Shown: positions 25,198-34,456 of the stretch, in pieces
Position numbering within the stretch: the stretch's first letter is position 1
Layout of the letters: the number at the start of each line of letters is the position of its first letter
Origin: Limimaricola variabilis
Lineage (GTDB): Bacteria; Pseudomonadota; Alphaproteobacteria; Rhodobacterales; Rhodobacteraceae
DNA: 64,000 bases
Direction: 5' to 3'
Assembly: GCF_014195545.1 (NCBI RefSeq)
Contig: NZ_JACIBX010000002.1
Location: 468,135 to 532,134 of the forward strand
Made by a program: the position numbers and the translations under genes
The notes under the pieces: generated by a model
What the model was told of the DNA's origin: nothing
The model's database searches: none
Seen by the model: the letters and a program-made list of their open reading frames with translations, nothing else

Positions 25198-26823
25198 ATG
25201 CGGCACGGTGGAAAGATTCTGGTGGATCAACTGGTCCGGCTCGGGGTGGAACGGGTGTTCTCGGTCCCGGGCGAGAGCTTTCTGGCGGTGCTCGACGGCT
25301 TGCACGACGCCGAGATCGCCAACGTGGTCTGCCGCCAGGAAGGGGGCGCCGCGATGATGGCCGAGGCGCATGGCAAGCTGACCGGGCGGCCCGGCGTCGC
25401 CTTCGTCACCCGCGGCCCGGGCGCGACCAATGCCAGTGCCGGCGTGCATGTCGCCCGTCAGGACAGCACGCCGATGGTGCTCTTCGTCGGCCAGATCGCC
25501 CGCGCGGACCGCGACCGCGAGGCGTTCCAGGAGGTCGATTACCGCGCCATGTTCGCCCCGCTGGCGAAATGGGTGGCGGAAATCGACGACACCGCGCGAA
25601 TCCCGGAATATGTCGGCCGCGCCTTCGAGGTGGCGATGTCGGGCCGCCCCGGCCCGGTGGTGCTGGCACTGCCCGAGGACGTGCTGTCGGGCGGCGCCGA
25701 GGCGCGCGATCTCTCTCCCGCTCCCGAGCGGCTGGCCCCTGACCTGTCGGCGGCAGCGGCGCGGATCGTCGAGAGGCTAAGCCGGGCCGAGCGTCCGCTC
25801 GTCGTGGTCGGCGGGCCGCACTGGTCGACAGAGGCTGCCGCAGATCTCGCCCGCTTCGCACAGGCGCAGGGCCTGCCGGTGGCGGCGGGATTCCGGCGGC
25901 AGGACTACATGGACAACCGGCATCCGCATTACGCGGGCGACCTGAATGTCGGCATCAACCCGGCGCTGGCCGAGCGGGTGCGCGCTTCGGACGCGCTGCT
26001 GGTGCTCGGCTCGCGGCTGGGTGACATCGAGACACAAGGGTTTTCGCTGATAGACCCCGCCGGGCACGACAAGGCGCTGATCCACGTCCATGCCGATGCG
26101 GACGAGATCGGCCGGATCTGGCGGCCGGAGATCGCCGTCACGGCGCGGGCGCCCGAGATGGTGGCGGCGCTGGCAGCGCAGGAGCCGGCCGGTCCCGGCA
26201 GGTCGGACTGGATCGGCGCGGCGCGCCTGGGCTACGAGAGCTGGCTCACCCCGCGCGAGACGCCCGGCGCGGTCCGGTTGGAAAGCGTCGTCGGCTGGCT
26301 GTCGGAGAATCTGCCCGAGGACGCGATCCTCACCAACGGGGCGGGCAATTACGCCGGTTGGCTGCATCGCTACTTCCGCTTCAAGCGGCCCGGCACGCAG
26401 CTTGCGCCGACCTCGGGCTCGATGGGCTACGGCTTTCCTGCCGCGATCTCGGCCTCGCTCGAGCATCCGGACCGCGCAGTGGTCTGCCTCGCCGGGGATG
26501 GCTGTTTCCAGATGACGCTCAACGAGATGTCGACCGCCATCCAGCACGGTGCCGCGCCGATCGTGATCGTCGCCAATAACGGCCGCTACGGCACGATCCG
26601 CATGCATCAGGAACGGCACTATCCGGGCCGGGTCTCGGGCACCGACCTTGCCAATCCGGATTTCGCCGCTTTGGCGCGGGCCTATGGCGGGCATGGTGAA
26701 ACGGTTGAGCGCGACGAGGACTTCGCGCAGGCCTTCGAGCGGGCCCGGGCGTCCGGTCGCCTCGCGGTGATCGAATTGCGGCTGGACCCGGCGGCGCTCT
26801 CGACCGGGCGGGATCTGGAATGA
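25198..26823 (+). CDS. Thiamine diphosphate-dependent enzyme, acetolactate-synthase-like
   Basis: A 541-residue enzyme of the IlvB/benzoylformate decarboxylase/oxalyl-CoA decarboxylase superfamily. The three-domain order is intact: a PYR domain with the catalytic glutamate in CRQEGGAAMMAEAHG (E48), a central binding domain near 190-330, and a ThDP-binding PP domain with the GDGCFQMTLNEMST...ANN motif near 435-465. No small regulatory subunit (ilvN) follows, so it is probably not the biosynthetic acetolactate synthase. The start at 25198 leaves seven bases after GGAGGA; the ATG at 25192 is too close. Substrate unknown. Confidence 0.88.
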   Translation: MRHGGKILVDQLVRLGVERVFSVPGESFLAVLDGLHDAEIANVVCRQEGGAAMMAEAHGKLTGRPGVAFVTRGPGATNASAGVHVARQDSTPMVLFVGQIARADRDREAFQEVDYRAMFAPLAKWVAEIDDTARIPEYVGRAFEVAMSGRPGPVVLALPEDVLSGGAEARDLSPAPERLAPDLSAAAARIVERLSRAERPLVVVGGPHWSTEAAADLARFAQAQGLPVAAGFRRQDYMDNRHPHYAGDLNVGINPALAERVRASDALLVLGSRLGDIETQGFSLIDPAGHDKALIHVHADADEIGRIWRPEIAVTARAPEMVAALAAQEPAGPGRSDWIGAARLGYESWLTPRETPGAVRLESVVGWLSENLPEDAILTNGAGNYAGWLHRYFRFKRPGTQLAPTSGSMGYGFPAAISASLEHPDRAVVCLAGDGCFQMTLNEMSTAIQHGAAPIVIVANNGRYGTIRMHQERHYPGRVSGTDLANPDFAALARAYGGHGETVERDEDFAQAFERARASGRLAVIELRLDPAALSTGRDLE

Positions 26824-26925
26824 AGCCCGTACGCTCGCGCACAAAACATGGCTGCGACTGTCGTGGCTGTTCAAACCGATGAGGCGAACATATAGCTCAG
26901 TATCTTGGATAAGCAGTTGGACCGA

Positions 26926-28302
26926 ATGACAGAGCTGACGGAACTGGACGGTGAGGCGGATCATCTGGAGCTGGTGCTCGCGGTAGGCGAGATCGGGCTG
27001 TGGAGTCTCGACACGACCACCGGCCGGGCCTGGCGAAGTCTGCGGCACGACCGGATCTTCGGCTACGAGACCCTTCTGCCGTCCTGGAGCTATGACGATT
27101 TCCTGAACCATGTCGTCGAGGATGACCGCGAAAGGGTTGCTGCGACCTTCGGCGCGGCACTGCGTGACCGGACCAGCTGGTCCTTCGACTGCCGTATCCT
27201 GCGCGCCGATGGCGTGGTGCGCTGGATCGCTGCGCATGGTCGGCACCTGAGCGATCCCGAGACCGGCCATGTGCGGATCATCGGCCATGTGATCGACATC
27301 ACCGAGAGCAAGGAAGCCGAGGAGCGGCTGCGCCTGCTGACCTCGGAGCTCAATCATCGCACGCGCAACATGCTCTCCGTGCTGCAGGGCATGGTGCGCA
27401 TGTCGGCGCGCCGCGCGGAGTCGGTGACGGATCTGGAGCGCAGCCTGCTGGGTCGGATGGAAGCGCTGTCGCGCAGCCATGCGCTGACCGTGCAGCTCTC
27501 CGACAGCGCGCTCAGGGTCTCGGACGTGGTTGACAGCGCGATGTCGCCCTTCGCTCCCGAGCCGGACCGGTTCTCGATGAGCGGCGCCACCGGCGCGACG
27601 CTGGAACCCAAGATCGCCGAAAGCTTGTCGCTGGCGCTCTACGAACTGACCACCAACGCCATCAAGTACGGGGCGCTCAGCAACGAGACCGGCCGCGTGT
27701 CGGTCGAGGTGAGCCGGCTGGCCCCGGGCCGCGCCCGCGTCGTCTGGCGCGAGAGCGGCGGACCGAGGGTGACGGCGCCCGAGCGGTCCGGCTTCGGCTC
27801 GACGCTGCTGCGCTCGATCCTGCGCGCCGAGGAGGGCGAGGTCCGGGTCGATTTCGCCGAAGAGGGCGTGATCTGCACGATCGAGCTGCCGGTCGGCCAG
27901 GACGCCGCCGAGAGCGAGCGCGCGACCCAGGGCGAGGCCCGGCTCGCCGGACGGCGGGTGATGGTGGTCGAGGACGAGTTCCTGATCGCGATCTCGCTGG
28001 AGATGGCGCTGGGCGAACAGGGCGCGCTGGTCGAGGGGCCGTTCACGAAGCTCGACGACGCGCGCCGCGCGGTGTCGAGCCGGCCCGACGCGGCGGTGCT
28101 CGACGTGCGGCTGGGCAGCGATTCGAGCCTACCGCTGGCCCGCGACCTCGCGGCGCTCGGCGTGCCGCTGCTCTTCGTCACCGGCAATGTCGACGGCGAG
28201 GAGCTCAAGCAGGAGTTCCCGCGCGCGCAGGTGCTTTCCAAGCCGGTCAGCGAGGATCGCGTCGTAGCCGAGCTGAAGCGGCTGATCGAGCGGCCTGACT
28301 GA
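26926..28302 (+). CDS. PAS-HWE histidine kinase fused to a carboxyl-terminal receiver
   Basis: A 458-residue cytoplasmic sensor. Residues 12-130 are a PAS/PAC fold (LGLWSLDT-like start, RWIAAHGR, VIDITESKEAEERL). The HWE kinase domain has the phosphoacceptor ELNHRTRNMLSVLQG with H144, the N-box ALYELTTNAIKYGALS with N244, and the diagnostic WRESGGP (W274, E276). A receiver domain follows from about 343, with acids VVEDE, phospho-aspartate D393 in AVLDVRLG and conserved lysine K439 in SKPV. The ATG at 26926 is preferred; a TTG at 26905 is possible. HWE kinases often act in the PhyR/EcfG general stress or light pathways, but no partner gene is adjacent. Confidence 0.92.
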   Translation: MTELTELDGEADHLELVLAVGEIGLWSLDTTTGRAWRSLRHDRIFGYETLLPSWSYDDFLNHVVEDDRERVAATFGAALRDRTSWSFDCRILRADGVVRWIAAHGRHLSDPETGHVRIIGHVIDITESKEAEERLRLLTSELNHRTRNMLSVLQGMVRMSARRAESVTDLERSLLGRMEALSRSHALTVQLSDSALRVSDVVDSAMSPFAPEPDRFSMSGATGATLEPKIAESLSLALYELTTNAIKYGALSNETGRVSVEVSRLAPGRARVVWRESGGPRVTAPERSGFGSTLLRSILRAEEGEVRVDFAEEGVICTIELPVGQDAAESERATQGEARLAGRRVMVVEDEFLIAISLEMALGEQGALVEGPFTKLDDARRAVSSRPDAAVLDVRLGSDSSLPLARDLAALGVPLLFVTGNVDGEELKQEFPRAQVLSKPVSEDRVVAELKRLIERPD

Positions 28303-28320
28303 GCCGGATTGCGGGAGGGG

Positions 28321-28929
28321 TCAGAACTCGACCCCTCTTTGCGCCTTGATGCCCGAGCGGAATGGGTGCTTCACAAGCTCCATCTCGGTGACGAGATCGG
28401 CCGCCTCGATCAGGTCCTCATGCGCGTTGCGGCCGGTCAGCACGACATGCGTCATCTCGGGCTTCTCCTCGCGCAGGAAGGCCACCACCTCCTTGATGTC
28501 GAGATACTCGTAGCGCAGCGCGATGTTGATCTCGTCGAGCAGTACCATGCGGATCTCGGGATCGCGGATCAGCTCCTTGGCCTTCTCCCAGGCGGCCTGG
28601 GCCATCTCGGTGTCGCGGGTGCGGTCCTGGGTCTCCCAGGTAAAGCCTTCGCCCATGGTGTGGAACTGGCAGACATCGGAGAAGCGCGACAGGATCAGGT
28701 CACGCTCGCCGGTGGACATCCCGCCCTTGATGAACTGCACCACCGCGCAGGGCATCTCGTGGGCGATGCAGCGGAAGATCATGCCGAAAGCGGCCGACGA
28801 CTTGCCCTTGCCCTTGCCGGTATGGACGATGACCAGGCCCTTTTCGTCGGTCTTGGTGGCCATGATCTTGTCGCGCGCGGCCTTCTTCTTGGCCATCTTG
28901 GCGGCGTGGCGGTCGGTATCGTCGGTCAT
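28321..28929 (-). CDS. cobO: Cob(I)yrinic acid a,c-diamide adenosyltransferase
   Basis: A 202-residue corrinoid adenosyltransferase of the CobO/BtuR type, attaching the 5'-deoxyadenosyl group to the cobalt of cobyrinic acid a,c-diamide. The P-loop is HTGKGKGKSSAAFGM near residue 37, used in reverse orientation to bind ATP. Other conserved stretches are AVVQFIKGG, LLDEINIALRYEYL and VVLTGRNAHEDLIEAADLVTEM. The carboxyl FRSGIKAQRGVEF is the family's usual ending. It lies downstream of LrgA-LrgB and cobN on the same strand. Confidence 0.95.
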   Translation of the reverse strand: MTDDTDRHAAKMAKKKAARDKIMATKTDEKGLVIVHTGKGKGKSSAAFGMIFRCIAHEMPCAVVQFIKGGMSTGERDLILSRFSDVCQFHTMGEGFTWETQDRTRDTEMAQAAWEKAKELIRDPEIRMVLLDEINIALRYEYLDIKEVVAFLREEKPEMTHVVLTGRNAHEDLIEAADLVTEMELVKHPFRSGIKAQRGVEF

Positions 28930-28986
28930 GGCATGGCTCCTCTTCGGGCCGCCAGACTGCGCCGCCCGGGCGCGGCGCGCAACCCG

Positions 28987-29724
28987 TCAGCCGGCGAGAA
29001 GCGCGACCAGCCATGGCGCCAGCAGCGGCGCGATCAGCGCCGTCAGCAGCGCGTTGAGACCCATGCCGATGCCCGCGAAGGCACCCGCCGTCTCGTTGAC
29101 CTGAAACGCCCGCGCCGTGCCGATGCCATGCGCCGCGACACCGACCGCGAGGCCGCGCGCGCGCCAGTCGCGGATGCGGAACAGGTTCAAGAGCGGTGTC
29201 GCTACAACTGCACCGGTGATGCCGGTGATGATCACCAGCACCGCCGTCAGGTTGGGTGCGCCGCCGATCGTCTCGGATACGCCGAGCGCCACCGGCGCGG
29301 TCACCGATTTCGGCGCCAGCGACAGCAGCGTCTCGCCCCTCAGCCCGAAGGCGGCGCCGATGCCGACCGCCGTCACCAGCGCCGTCACCGACCCCGCCGC
29401 CAGCGCCGCCAGCATCGGCCAGAAGGCCGAGCGGATCAGCCGCAGATTGGCATAAAGCGGCACGGCGAGCGCCACGGTGGCCGGGCCGAGCATGAAATGC
29501 ACGAATTGCGCGCCCTCGAAGTAGTTCTGATAGGGTGTGCCGGTGAGCCGCAGCAGCACCGCCAGCAGCGCCACCGCCACCAGCACCGGGTTCACCAGCG
29601 GCTTTCGCCCGGCGCGACGAAAGGCGAGATCGCCGAGGCTGTAGGCGACCAGCGTCGCGGTGAGCCACAGCAGCGGATCCTGGCGCAGATAGGTCCAGAT
29701 CTCGGCCGGATCGGCGGGGGTCAT
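28987..29724 (-). CDS. LrgB/CidB family membrane protein
   Basis: A 245-residue protein with six to seven membrane spans of the LrgB family. Family landmarks are LGPATVALAVPLYANLRLI, LAPKSVTAPVALGVSETIGG with the conserved LxPKSVTxPIA pattern, and HGIGTARAFQVNETAGAFAGIGMGLNALLTAL near the end. LrgB proteins act with LrgA partners, once proposed as antiholins and later linked to pyruvate or glycolate export. The start overlaps the stop of the LrgA gene (29721-29724, ATGA), so they are translationally coupled. Confidence 0.93.
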   Translation of the reverse strand: MTPADPAEIWTYLRQDPLLWLTATLVAYSLGDLAFRRAGRKPLVNPVLVAVALLAVLLRLTGTPYQNYFEGAQFVHFMLGPATVALAVPLYANLRLIRSAFWPMLAALAAGSVTALVTAVGIGAAFGLRGETLLSLAPKSVTAPVALGVSETIGGAPNLTAVLVIITGITGAVVATPLLNLFRIRDWRARGLAVGVAAHGIGTARAFQVNETAGAFAGIGMGLNALLTALIAPLLAPWLVALLAG

Positions 29725-30071
29725 TCCGGAGCTCCGGTCAGCCGCGCCACTGCGAGGAAGACATAGACCCCGGCCATGATCGCCGCGATGGTCGATAGAA
29801 GCAGCGCCGCGATCAGCGCCACGCCATGCTGGCCCAGCGTGTCGAGATGGCCGACCACGCCGACGCCCGCCGGCACGAAGAGCAGCGACAGGTGCGACAG
29901 CAGCCCGGAGGTCGTCGGGGCGATCCGCTCGGCCAGCTTCGGACGCAGGATCAGCGCCGCGAACAGCAGCGCCATGCCGATGACCGGGCCCGGGACCGGC
30001 AGGCCGAGGCCCCTTGCCGCGACCTCTCCCACGAGCTGGCAGGCGAGCAGGACGACGAGGTTGACGATCAT
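29721..30071 (-). CDS. LrgA/CidA family membrane protein
   Basis: A 116-residue protein with four membrane spans of the CidA/LrgA family. Conserved elements are LPVPGPVIGMALLFAALI near residue 25 and LLSHLSLLFVPAGVGVVGHLD near 60. It forms a two-gene unit with the LrgB gene. Its promoter would lie in the 51 bases before 30071 or further upstream if it is co-transcribed with the nucleotidyltransferase and cobN genes, which run in the same direction. Confidence 0.92.
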   Translation of the reverse strand: MIVNLVVLLACQLVGEVAARGLGLPVPGPVIGMALLFAALILRPKLAERIAPTTSGLLSHLSLLFVPAGVGVVGHLDTLGQHGVALIAALLLSTIAAIMAGVYVFLAVARLTGAPE

Positions 30072-30122
30072 GGGGCCTCCGGGCGCTTGGGTGCCCTCAC
30101 TCTGGAGCCGCGAGGCGCCCCG

Positions 30123-30710
30123 TCAAGCGTGCGGGCCTTCGGGCCACGGCTCGACCGTCAGTTCCGGCCAGCAGGCCTTCTGCCGCGCTGCCTTCGCCTC
30201 ATGGGTGGCGCGATTGGGCAGGATCGGGTTCGGCACCAGTCGCATCGCGAAGATGTCCTCGAGGCCATGGGGCGCATAGATGTCGAAGCCGTCATCGGCG
30301 CGCAGCCGCATGCCAAGGCAATGGGTGCGCGACGCAAAATGGTCGATCCCCTCGCGGCTGTTGGCATAGTCGGGACAGGCATGGCCGAAATGGTCGCGAT
30401 ACCACAGCGGCACGCGGGCCTGGTTGCGGATCTCGACCGGCGGGGTGGGGGCGAAGAACGGCACGCCGCGGCGGATCACGCCGTCCTCCGCTTCCCAGCT
30501 TGTATCAGGGTCGAAATAGAACAGGTCGATGTCCTTGACCCCGTGCAGCGTGGGCCGTCCAGTCAGCGTGTTCCACACCGCGCCGTAGAGCGCGCCCGAG
30601 ACGATCCACCAGTCCGGTAGGTCGAGGTCGCGCGCGGCGCGGAAGGCGGCCATCAGTTCCGGTGCGGCCCGGACGATCCCGACCAGCCGCGCTTCCAGCG
30701 CAGCGCTCAT
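30123..30710 (-). CDS. Nucleotidyltransferase family protein (PF06042-like)
   Basis: A 195-residue protein of the NTP_transf_6 family of putative minimal nucleotidyltransferases. The metal-binding motif is KDIDLFYFD near residue 60, preceded by WWIVSGALYGAVWNTLTGR, the family's G[AG] motif with the PDWWI opening. The carboxyl half contains YAPHGLEDIFAMRLVPNP. The substrate is unknown. Its ATG overlaps the stop of cobN (ATGA, 30707-30710), an odd neighbour for a cobalt chelatase. No toxin/antitoxin partner is seen. Confidence 0.85.
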   Translation of the reverse strand: MSAALEARLVGIVRAAPELMAAFRAARDLDLPDWWIVSGALYGAVWNTLTGRPTLHGVKDIDLFYFDPDTSWEAEDGVIRRGVPFFAPTPPVEIRNQARVPLWYRDHFGHACPDYANSREGIDHFASRTHCLGMRLRADDGFDIYAPHGLEDIFAMRLVPNPILPNRATHEAKAARQKACWPELTVEPWPEGPHA

Positions 30711-33700
30711 CGCAGCGCCTCAATCCGGGCGCGGGCAGAGTTCGAGCGCGGCTGCCACAGCCCGCGATCGATCGCCTCCTGCAGCCGTTCGGCGATCTCC
30801 CTCAACGCAGGCGGGTTGTGCTCGGCAATGAAGTCGCGCGTGTCCTCGTCGGCCAGTACCGCCTCTTCGACGAGGTCGAAATGGTGGTTCTTCACCGCCC
30901 GCGTGGTGGCCGCGAAGGCAAAGAGGTAGTCGACGGTCGCCGCAATCTCGAAGGCGCCCTTGTAGCCGTGCCGCTTCACGCCATCGATCCATTTGGGGTT
31001 CACCACGCGAGAGCGGACGACGCGGGCGATCTCCTCGTCGAGGCTGCGGATCACCGGTCGCTCGGGGCGGGAATGGTCGTTGTGATAGATCGGGCGTTCG
31101 CGGCCCTGAAGCGATGCCACCGCCGCAGCGGCGCCGCCCTCGAACTGGTAGTAGTCGTCCGAATCGAGGATGTCGTGCTCGCGGTTGTCCTGGTTCTGGA
31201 CGATCGCCTCGACCTGACCCAGCCTTGCGGCAAAGCCCGCGCGGTCGGCTTCGCCCTCCTGACCCGCGCCATAGGCGTAGCCGCCCCAATCTAGATAGGC
31301 GGCGCCGAGATCGGCGCGGTCGTTCCAGATCCGCTCGTCGATCAGTGCCTGCAGCCCCGCGCCATAAGCGCCGGGCTTGGAGCCATAGACCCGCGCGGCG
31401 CTTTCGCCCGCGCGAATGCGGGCCGCGGCGGGGTTGGTCTCCTCGGGCTCGTCGAGCGCCTGCACGGCACGGGCCGCGCTGTCGACCAGCGCCACGAGCT
31501 GCGGAAAGGCGTCACGGAAGAAGCCCGAGATGCGCAGGGTCACGTCGACGCGGGGACGGCCGAGCACGCCCTCGGGCAGCACCTCGAAGCCGGTGACGCG
31601 GCGGTTGGCGCTGTCCCATGTGGGCTTCACGCCCATCAGTGCGAGCGCCTGCGCGATGTCGTCGCCGCCGGTGCGCATGTTGGCGGTGCCCCATGCGGTG
31701 ACCAGCATCGCGCGTGGCCAGTCGCCGTGATCCTGCAGGTGCTTTTCGATCAGCAGGTTCGCCGATTTCCAGCCCAGTGCCCAGGCGGTGGGCGTCGGCA
31801 CGGCGCGCGCATCCACGGAGTAGAAGTTGCGCCCGGTCGGCAGCACGTCGGGTAGCCCGCGCGTCGGCGCGCCCGACGGGCCGGGCGCCACGGCGCGGCC
31901 ATCGAGACCGGTGAGCAGGCCCGTGCCTTCGGCCGGGCCGCAGGCGGCGATGGCTGGGCGGAGCTTGGTCTCGATCTCGTCCAGAACGGCAGCCGAGGCG
32001 GGGCCGGGGGCTGGGGACCTGCCGTCGAGCAGCCGCTGGCACAGCTCCTCCAGCCGCTCCACCGTGTCGCCGTAGCTGCGCCAGCTGCCCTCGCCGGAGA
32101 GCGTCTCGGGGCGCGGGCCGGTCCAGTTCGCGGCCATGTCGCAATCGAGCGGGTCGAAGTCCAGCGACAGGTCGCTGGCCAGCGCGCGCAGCAGCGAGGC
32201 ACCGCCCGGATGCGTGCCGCGCGGGACACGCGCCAGCGCGATGGCCAGATCGCGCTCCTGACGCCCCTCGGGGGATTGGCCGAAGACATGCAGCCCGTCG
32301 CGGATCTGCGCCTCCTTCAGCTCGCACAGGAAGGCATCGAGCTTGGCGAGGTCGGTGTCGGCCTGGCCCGAGAAGCCAGCATCTGAGGCAAGGCCGGTGG
32401 CTTCGGCAAGGCTCAGGATCTCGCGCCGCAGATGGGTGATGCGGCGCGGATCGACGCCCGCCGCCTCGTAATATTCATCCACCAGCGCCTCGAGATCGCG
32501 CAGCGGGCCATAGCTCTCGGCGCGGGTCAGCGGTGGCGTCAGATGATCGATCACCACCGCCTGCGCGCGCCGCTTGGCCTGCGTGCCCTCGCCGGGATCG
32601 TTGACGATGAAGGGATAGAGATGCGGCGTGGCGCCCAGCGCGATCTCGGGCCAGCAGGTCTCGGACAGCGCCACCGCCTTGCCCGGCAGCCATTCGAGGT
32701 TGCCATGCTTGCCCATATGGACCACCGCGTCCGCGCCCCAGCGATGCCGCAGCCAGAAATGGAAGGCGAGGTAGTGATGCGGCGGCACGAGGTCGGGCGA
32801 GTGGTAGGTCTCGGTCGGGTCGATGTTGTAGCCGCGCGCCGGCTGCAGGCCGACCACGGCATTGCCGAAGCGGTGCAGCGAGAGGGCAAAGCCCTCGGCA
32901 GTCAGGAAGGGGTCGTCGCCCGGCGGGCCCCAGCGGTCGAGGATCTGGCTCTTGGCGGCCCAGGGGAGGTCGCCGAAATACCGCTCGTATTCCTCCAGCG
33001 GCAGCACCTCGCCGCCTTCGCGCGCGGCGCGGTCGGTGAGCCAGTTGGTCGGGCCCGCCATCAGCCGGTCCATCAGCGCCTGCGCGTCCTCGGGCAGATC
33101 CGCGACCGCATAGCCCGCGCCTTGCATCAGCTTGAGCGCGTGGACCGTCGCGGCAGGGGTGTCGAGGCCGACGCCATTGGCCAGCCGCCCGTCCTTGTTG
33201 GGGTAGTTGGCGAGAACCAGCGCCACCTTGCGCGCAGTGGCGGGCGTCTCGCGCAGCCGCGCCCAGCGCGCGGCCAATTCGGCCACGAAGCTGATCCGGT
33301 CGGCGCGCGGTTGCCAGGTGGCGACGCGGCATTGCGTGACCTCGTCGAAGAAGGCCTCGCCCTTGAAGCCGATGGCGCGGCTCAGAATGCGGCCGTCGAC
33401 CTCGGGCAGGGCCACGTTCATGGCGATGTCGCGGGCGGACAGGCCGGCCAGCCCCTCTTCCCAGCTCTCCTCGCTGCTTGAGGCCAGAACGATCTGGAAC
33501 ACCGGGGCGCCATTGGCCTCAGGCGCCGCCAACGGGTTCGGCGCGCCGTCCTCCGACGCCGTGGCGCCACCGGTCGCAAAGCTGGTGGCGTTCAGGATCA
33601 CCGAGGGCGGGGCCGCCTCCATCAGCCCGGCCAGCGTGTCGCGCGAGACCGGGTCCTTGAGCGAGGCCACGAAGAGCGGCAGCGGGTTCAGGCCCTGCCG

Positions 33701-34378
33701 CAGCAGCGCGCGCACCAGCCGGTCGATCGGTGCGAGCTGACCGCCCTGCAGCAAAGCGCGGTAGAAGACGACCGGCACCACCGGGGCGCCGCCTGTCCAT
33801 GCCTCCCGTAGACCTTCCAGATCGGCGATGCCCAAGCCGGGCCAGTAGAGCCCGGCGCGCAGCAGCGGGCGAGCGGCCTGCGGCGGTTCGGTGCCGTCGA
33901 GCATGTGTTTCGCATAGCCGAGGAAGGCGCGCGCGTTCTCGGGACCGCCCTCCACGAGATAGGCCCAGAGCGCGTCGTAATCCTCGGGTTTCACGGTCGA
34001 CAATTCGCGCAGCTCGGGGTCGGGCTTGTCGTCGCCGGGCAGGGCGACGAAGGGCACGCCCGCCTCGGCGAGCCGCGCTGCGTATTGTACGAGGCCGTAT
34101 TTCCAGTAGTTGGAGCCGCCCAGAACCCGGGCCACGACGAGGCGAGATCCGGTGGCGCAGTCGTCGAGATGCAGGTCGACCGACATCGGGTGCTGCAGGT
34201 GCATCAGGCTCGCCAGCCGCAGCTCGGGCGCGTCCGTCATCTGCGCCCGCGCCGCGCTCAGCGCGGCGAGTTCGGTGTCGGCGGCGGAGATGACGACGAG
34301 ATCGCCGGGCGTCTGGCCGAGATCGACGGCCTCGGTGCCGTCGGAGACGGTGCCCGGCGTGGCGGCGAGAAGATGCAT
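30707..34378 (-). CDS. cobN: Cobaltochelatase subunit CobN
   Basis: The 1223-residue large subunit of the aerobic ATP-dependent cobaltochelatase, which inserts Co(II) into hydrogenobyrinic acid a,c-diamide together with CobS and CobT (not in this window). It is full length for the family. Recognisable stretches are GGSNYWKYGLVQYA near residue 85, VLANYPNKDGRLANGVGLDTP near 395, MGKHGNLEWLPGKAVALS near 560, PTGRNFYSVDARAVPTPTAW near 850, and FRDAFPQLVALVD with YGSKPGAYGAGLQALID near 950-1010. It starts at MHLLAATPG. It lies after cobW on the same strand but separated from it by two small genes. Confidence 0.95.
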   Translation of the reverse strand: MHLLAATPGTVSDGTEAVDLGQTPGDLVVISAADTELAALSAARAQMTDAPELRLASLMHLQHPMSVDLHLDDCATGSRLVVARVLGGSNYWKYGLVQYAARLAEAGVPFVALPGDDKPDPELRELSTVKPEDYDALWAYLVEGGPENARAFLGYAKHMLDGTEPPQAARPLLRAGLYWPGLGIADLEGLREAWTGGAPVVPVVFYRALLQGGQLAPIDRLVRALLRQGLNPLPLFVASLKDPVSRDTLAGLMEAAPPSVILNATSFATGGATASEDGAPNPLAAPEANGAPVFQIVLASSSEESWEEGLAGLSARDIAMNVALPEVDGRILSRAIGFKGEAFFDEVTQCRVATWQPRADRISFVAELAARWARLRETPATARKVALVLANYPNKDGRLANGVGLDTPAATVHALKLMQGAGYAVADLPEDAQALMDRLMAGPTNWLTDRAAREGGEVLPLEEYERYFGDLPWAAKSQILDRWGPPGDDPFLTAEGFALSLHRFGNAVVGLQPARGYNIDPTETYHSPDLVPPHHYLAFHFWLRHRWGADAVVHMGKHGNLEWLPGKAVALSETCWPEIALGATPHLYPFIVNDPGEGTQAKRRAQAVVIDHLTPPLTRAESYGPLRDLEALVDEYYEAAGVDPRRITHLRREILSLAEATGLASDAGFSGQADTDLAKLDAFLCELKEAQIRDGLHVFGQSPEGRQERDLAIALARVPRGTHPGGASLLRALASDLSLDFDPLDCDMAANWTGPRPETLSGEGSWRSYGDTVERLEELCQRLLDGRSPAPGPASAAVLDEIETKLRPAIAACGPAEGTGLLTGLDGRAVAPGPSGAPTRGLPDVLPTGRNFYSVDARAVPTPTAWALGWKSANLLIEKHLQDHGDWPRAMLVTAWGTANMRTGGDDIAQALALMGVKPTWDSANRRVTGFEVLPEGVLGRPRVDVTLRISGFFRDAFPQLVALVDSAARAVQALDEPEETNPAAARIRAGESAARVYGSKPGAYGAGLQALIDERIWNDRADLGAAYLDWGGYAYGAGQEGEADRAGFAARLGQVEAIVQNQDNREHDILDSDDYYQFEGGAAAAVASLQGRERPIYHNDHSRPERPVIRSLDEEIARVVRSRVVNPKWIDGVKRHGYKGAFEIAATVDYLFAFAATTRAVKNHHFDLVEEAVLADEDTRDFIAEHNPPALREIAERLQEAIDRGLWQPRSNSARARIEALR

Positions 34379-34456
34379 GGCGGCCCTTTCGTGAACGCTT
34401 GCGAAGCCCCGCGCGTTGGGGCAGGGAACGGCACCCCCCAGTTACAGGAGCGGATG

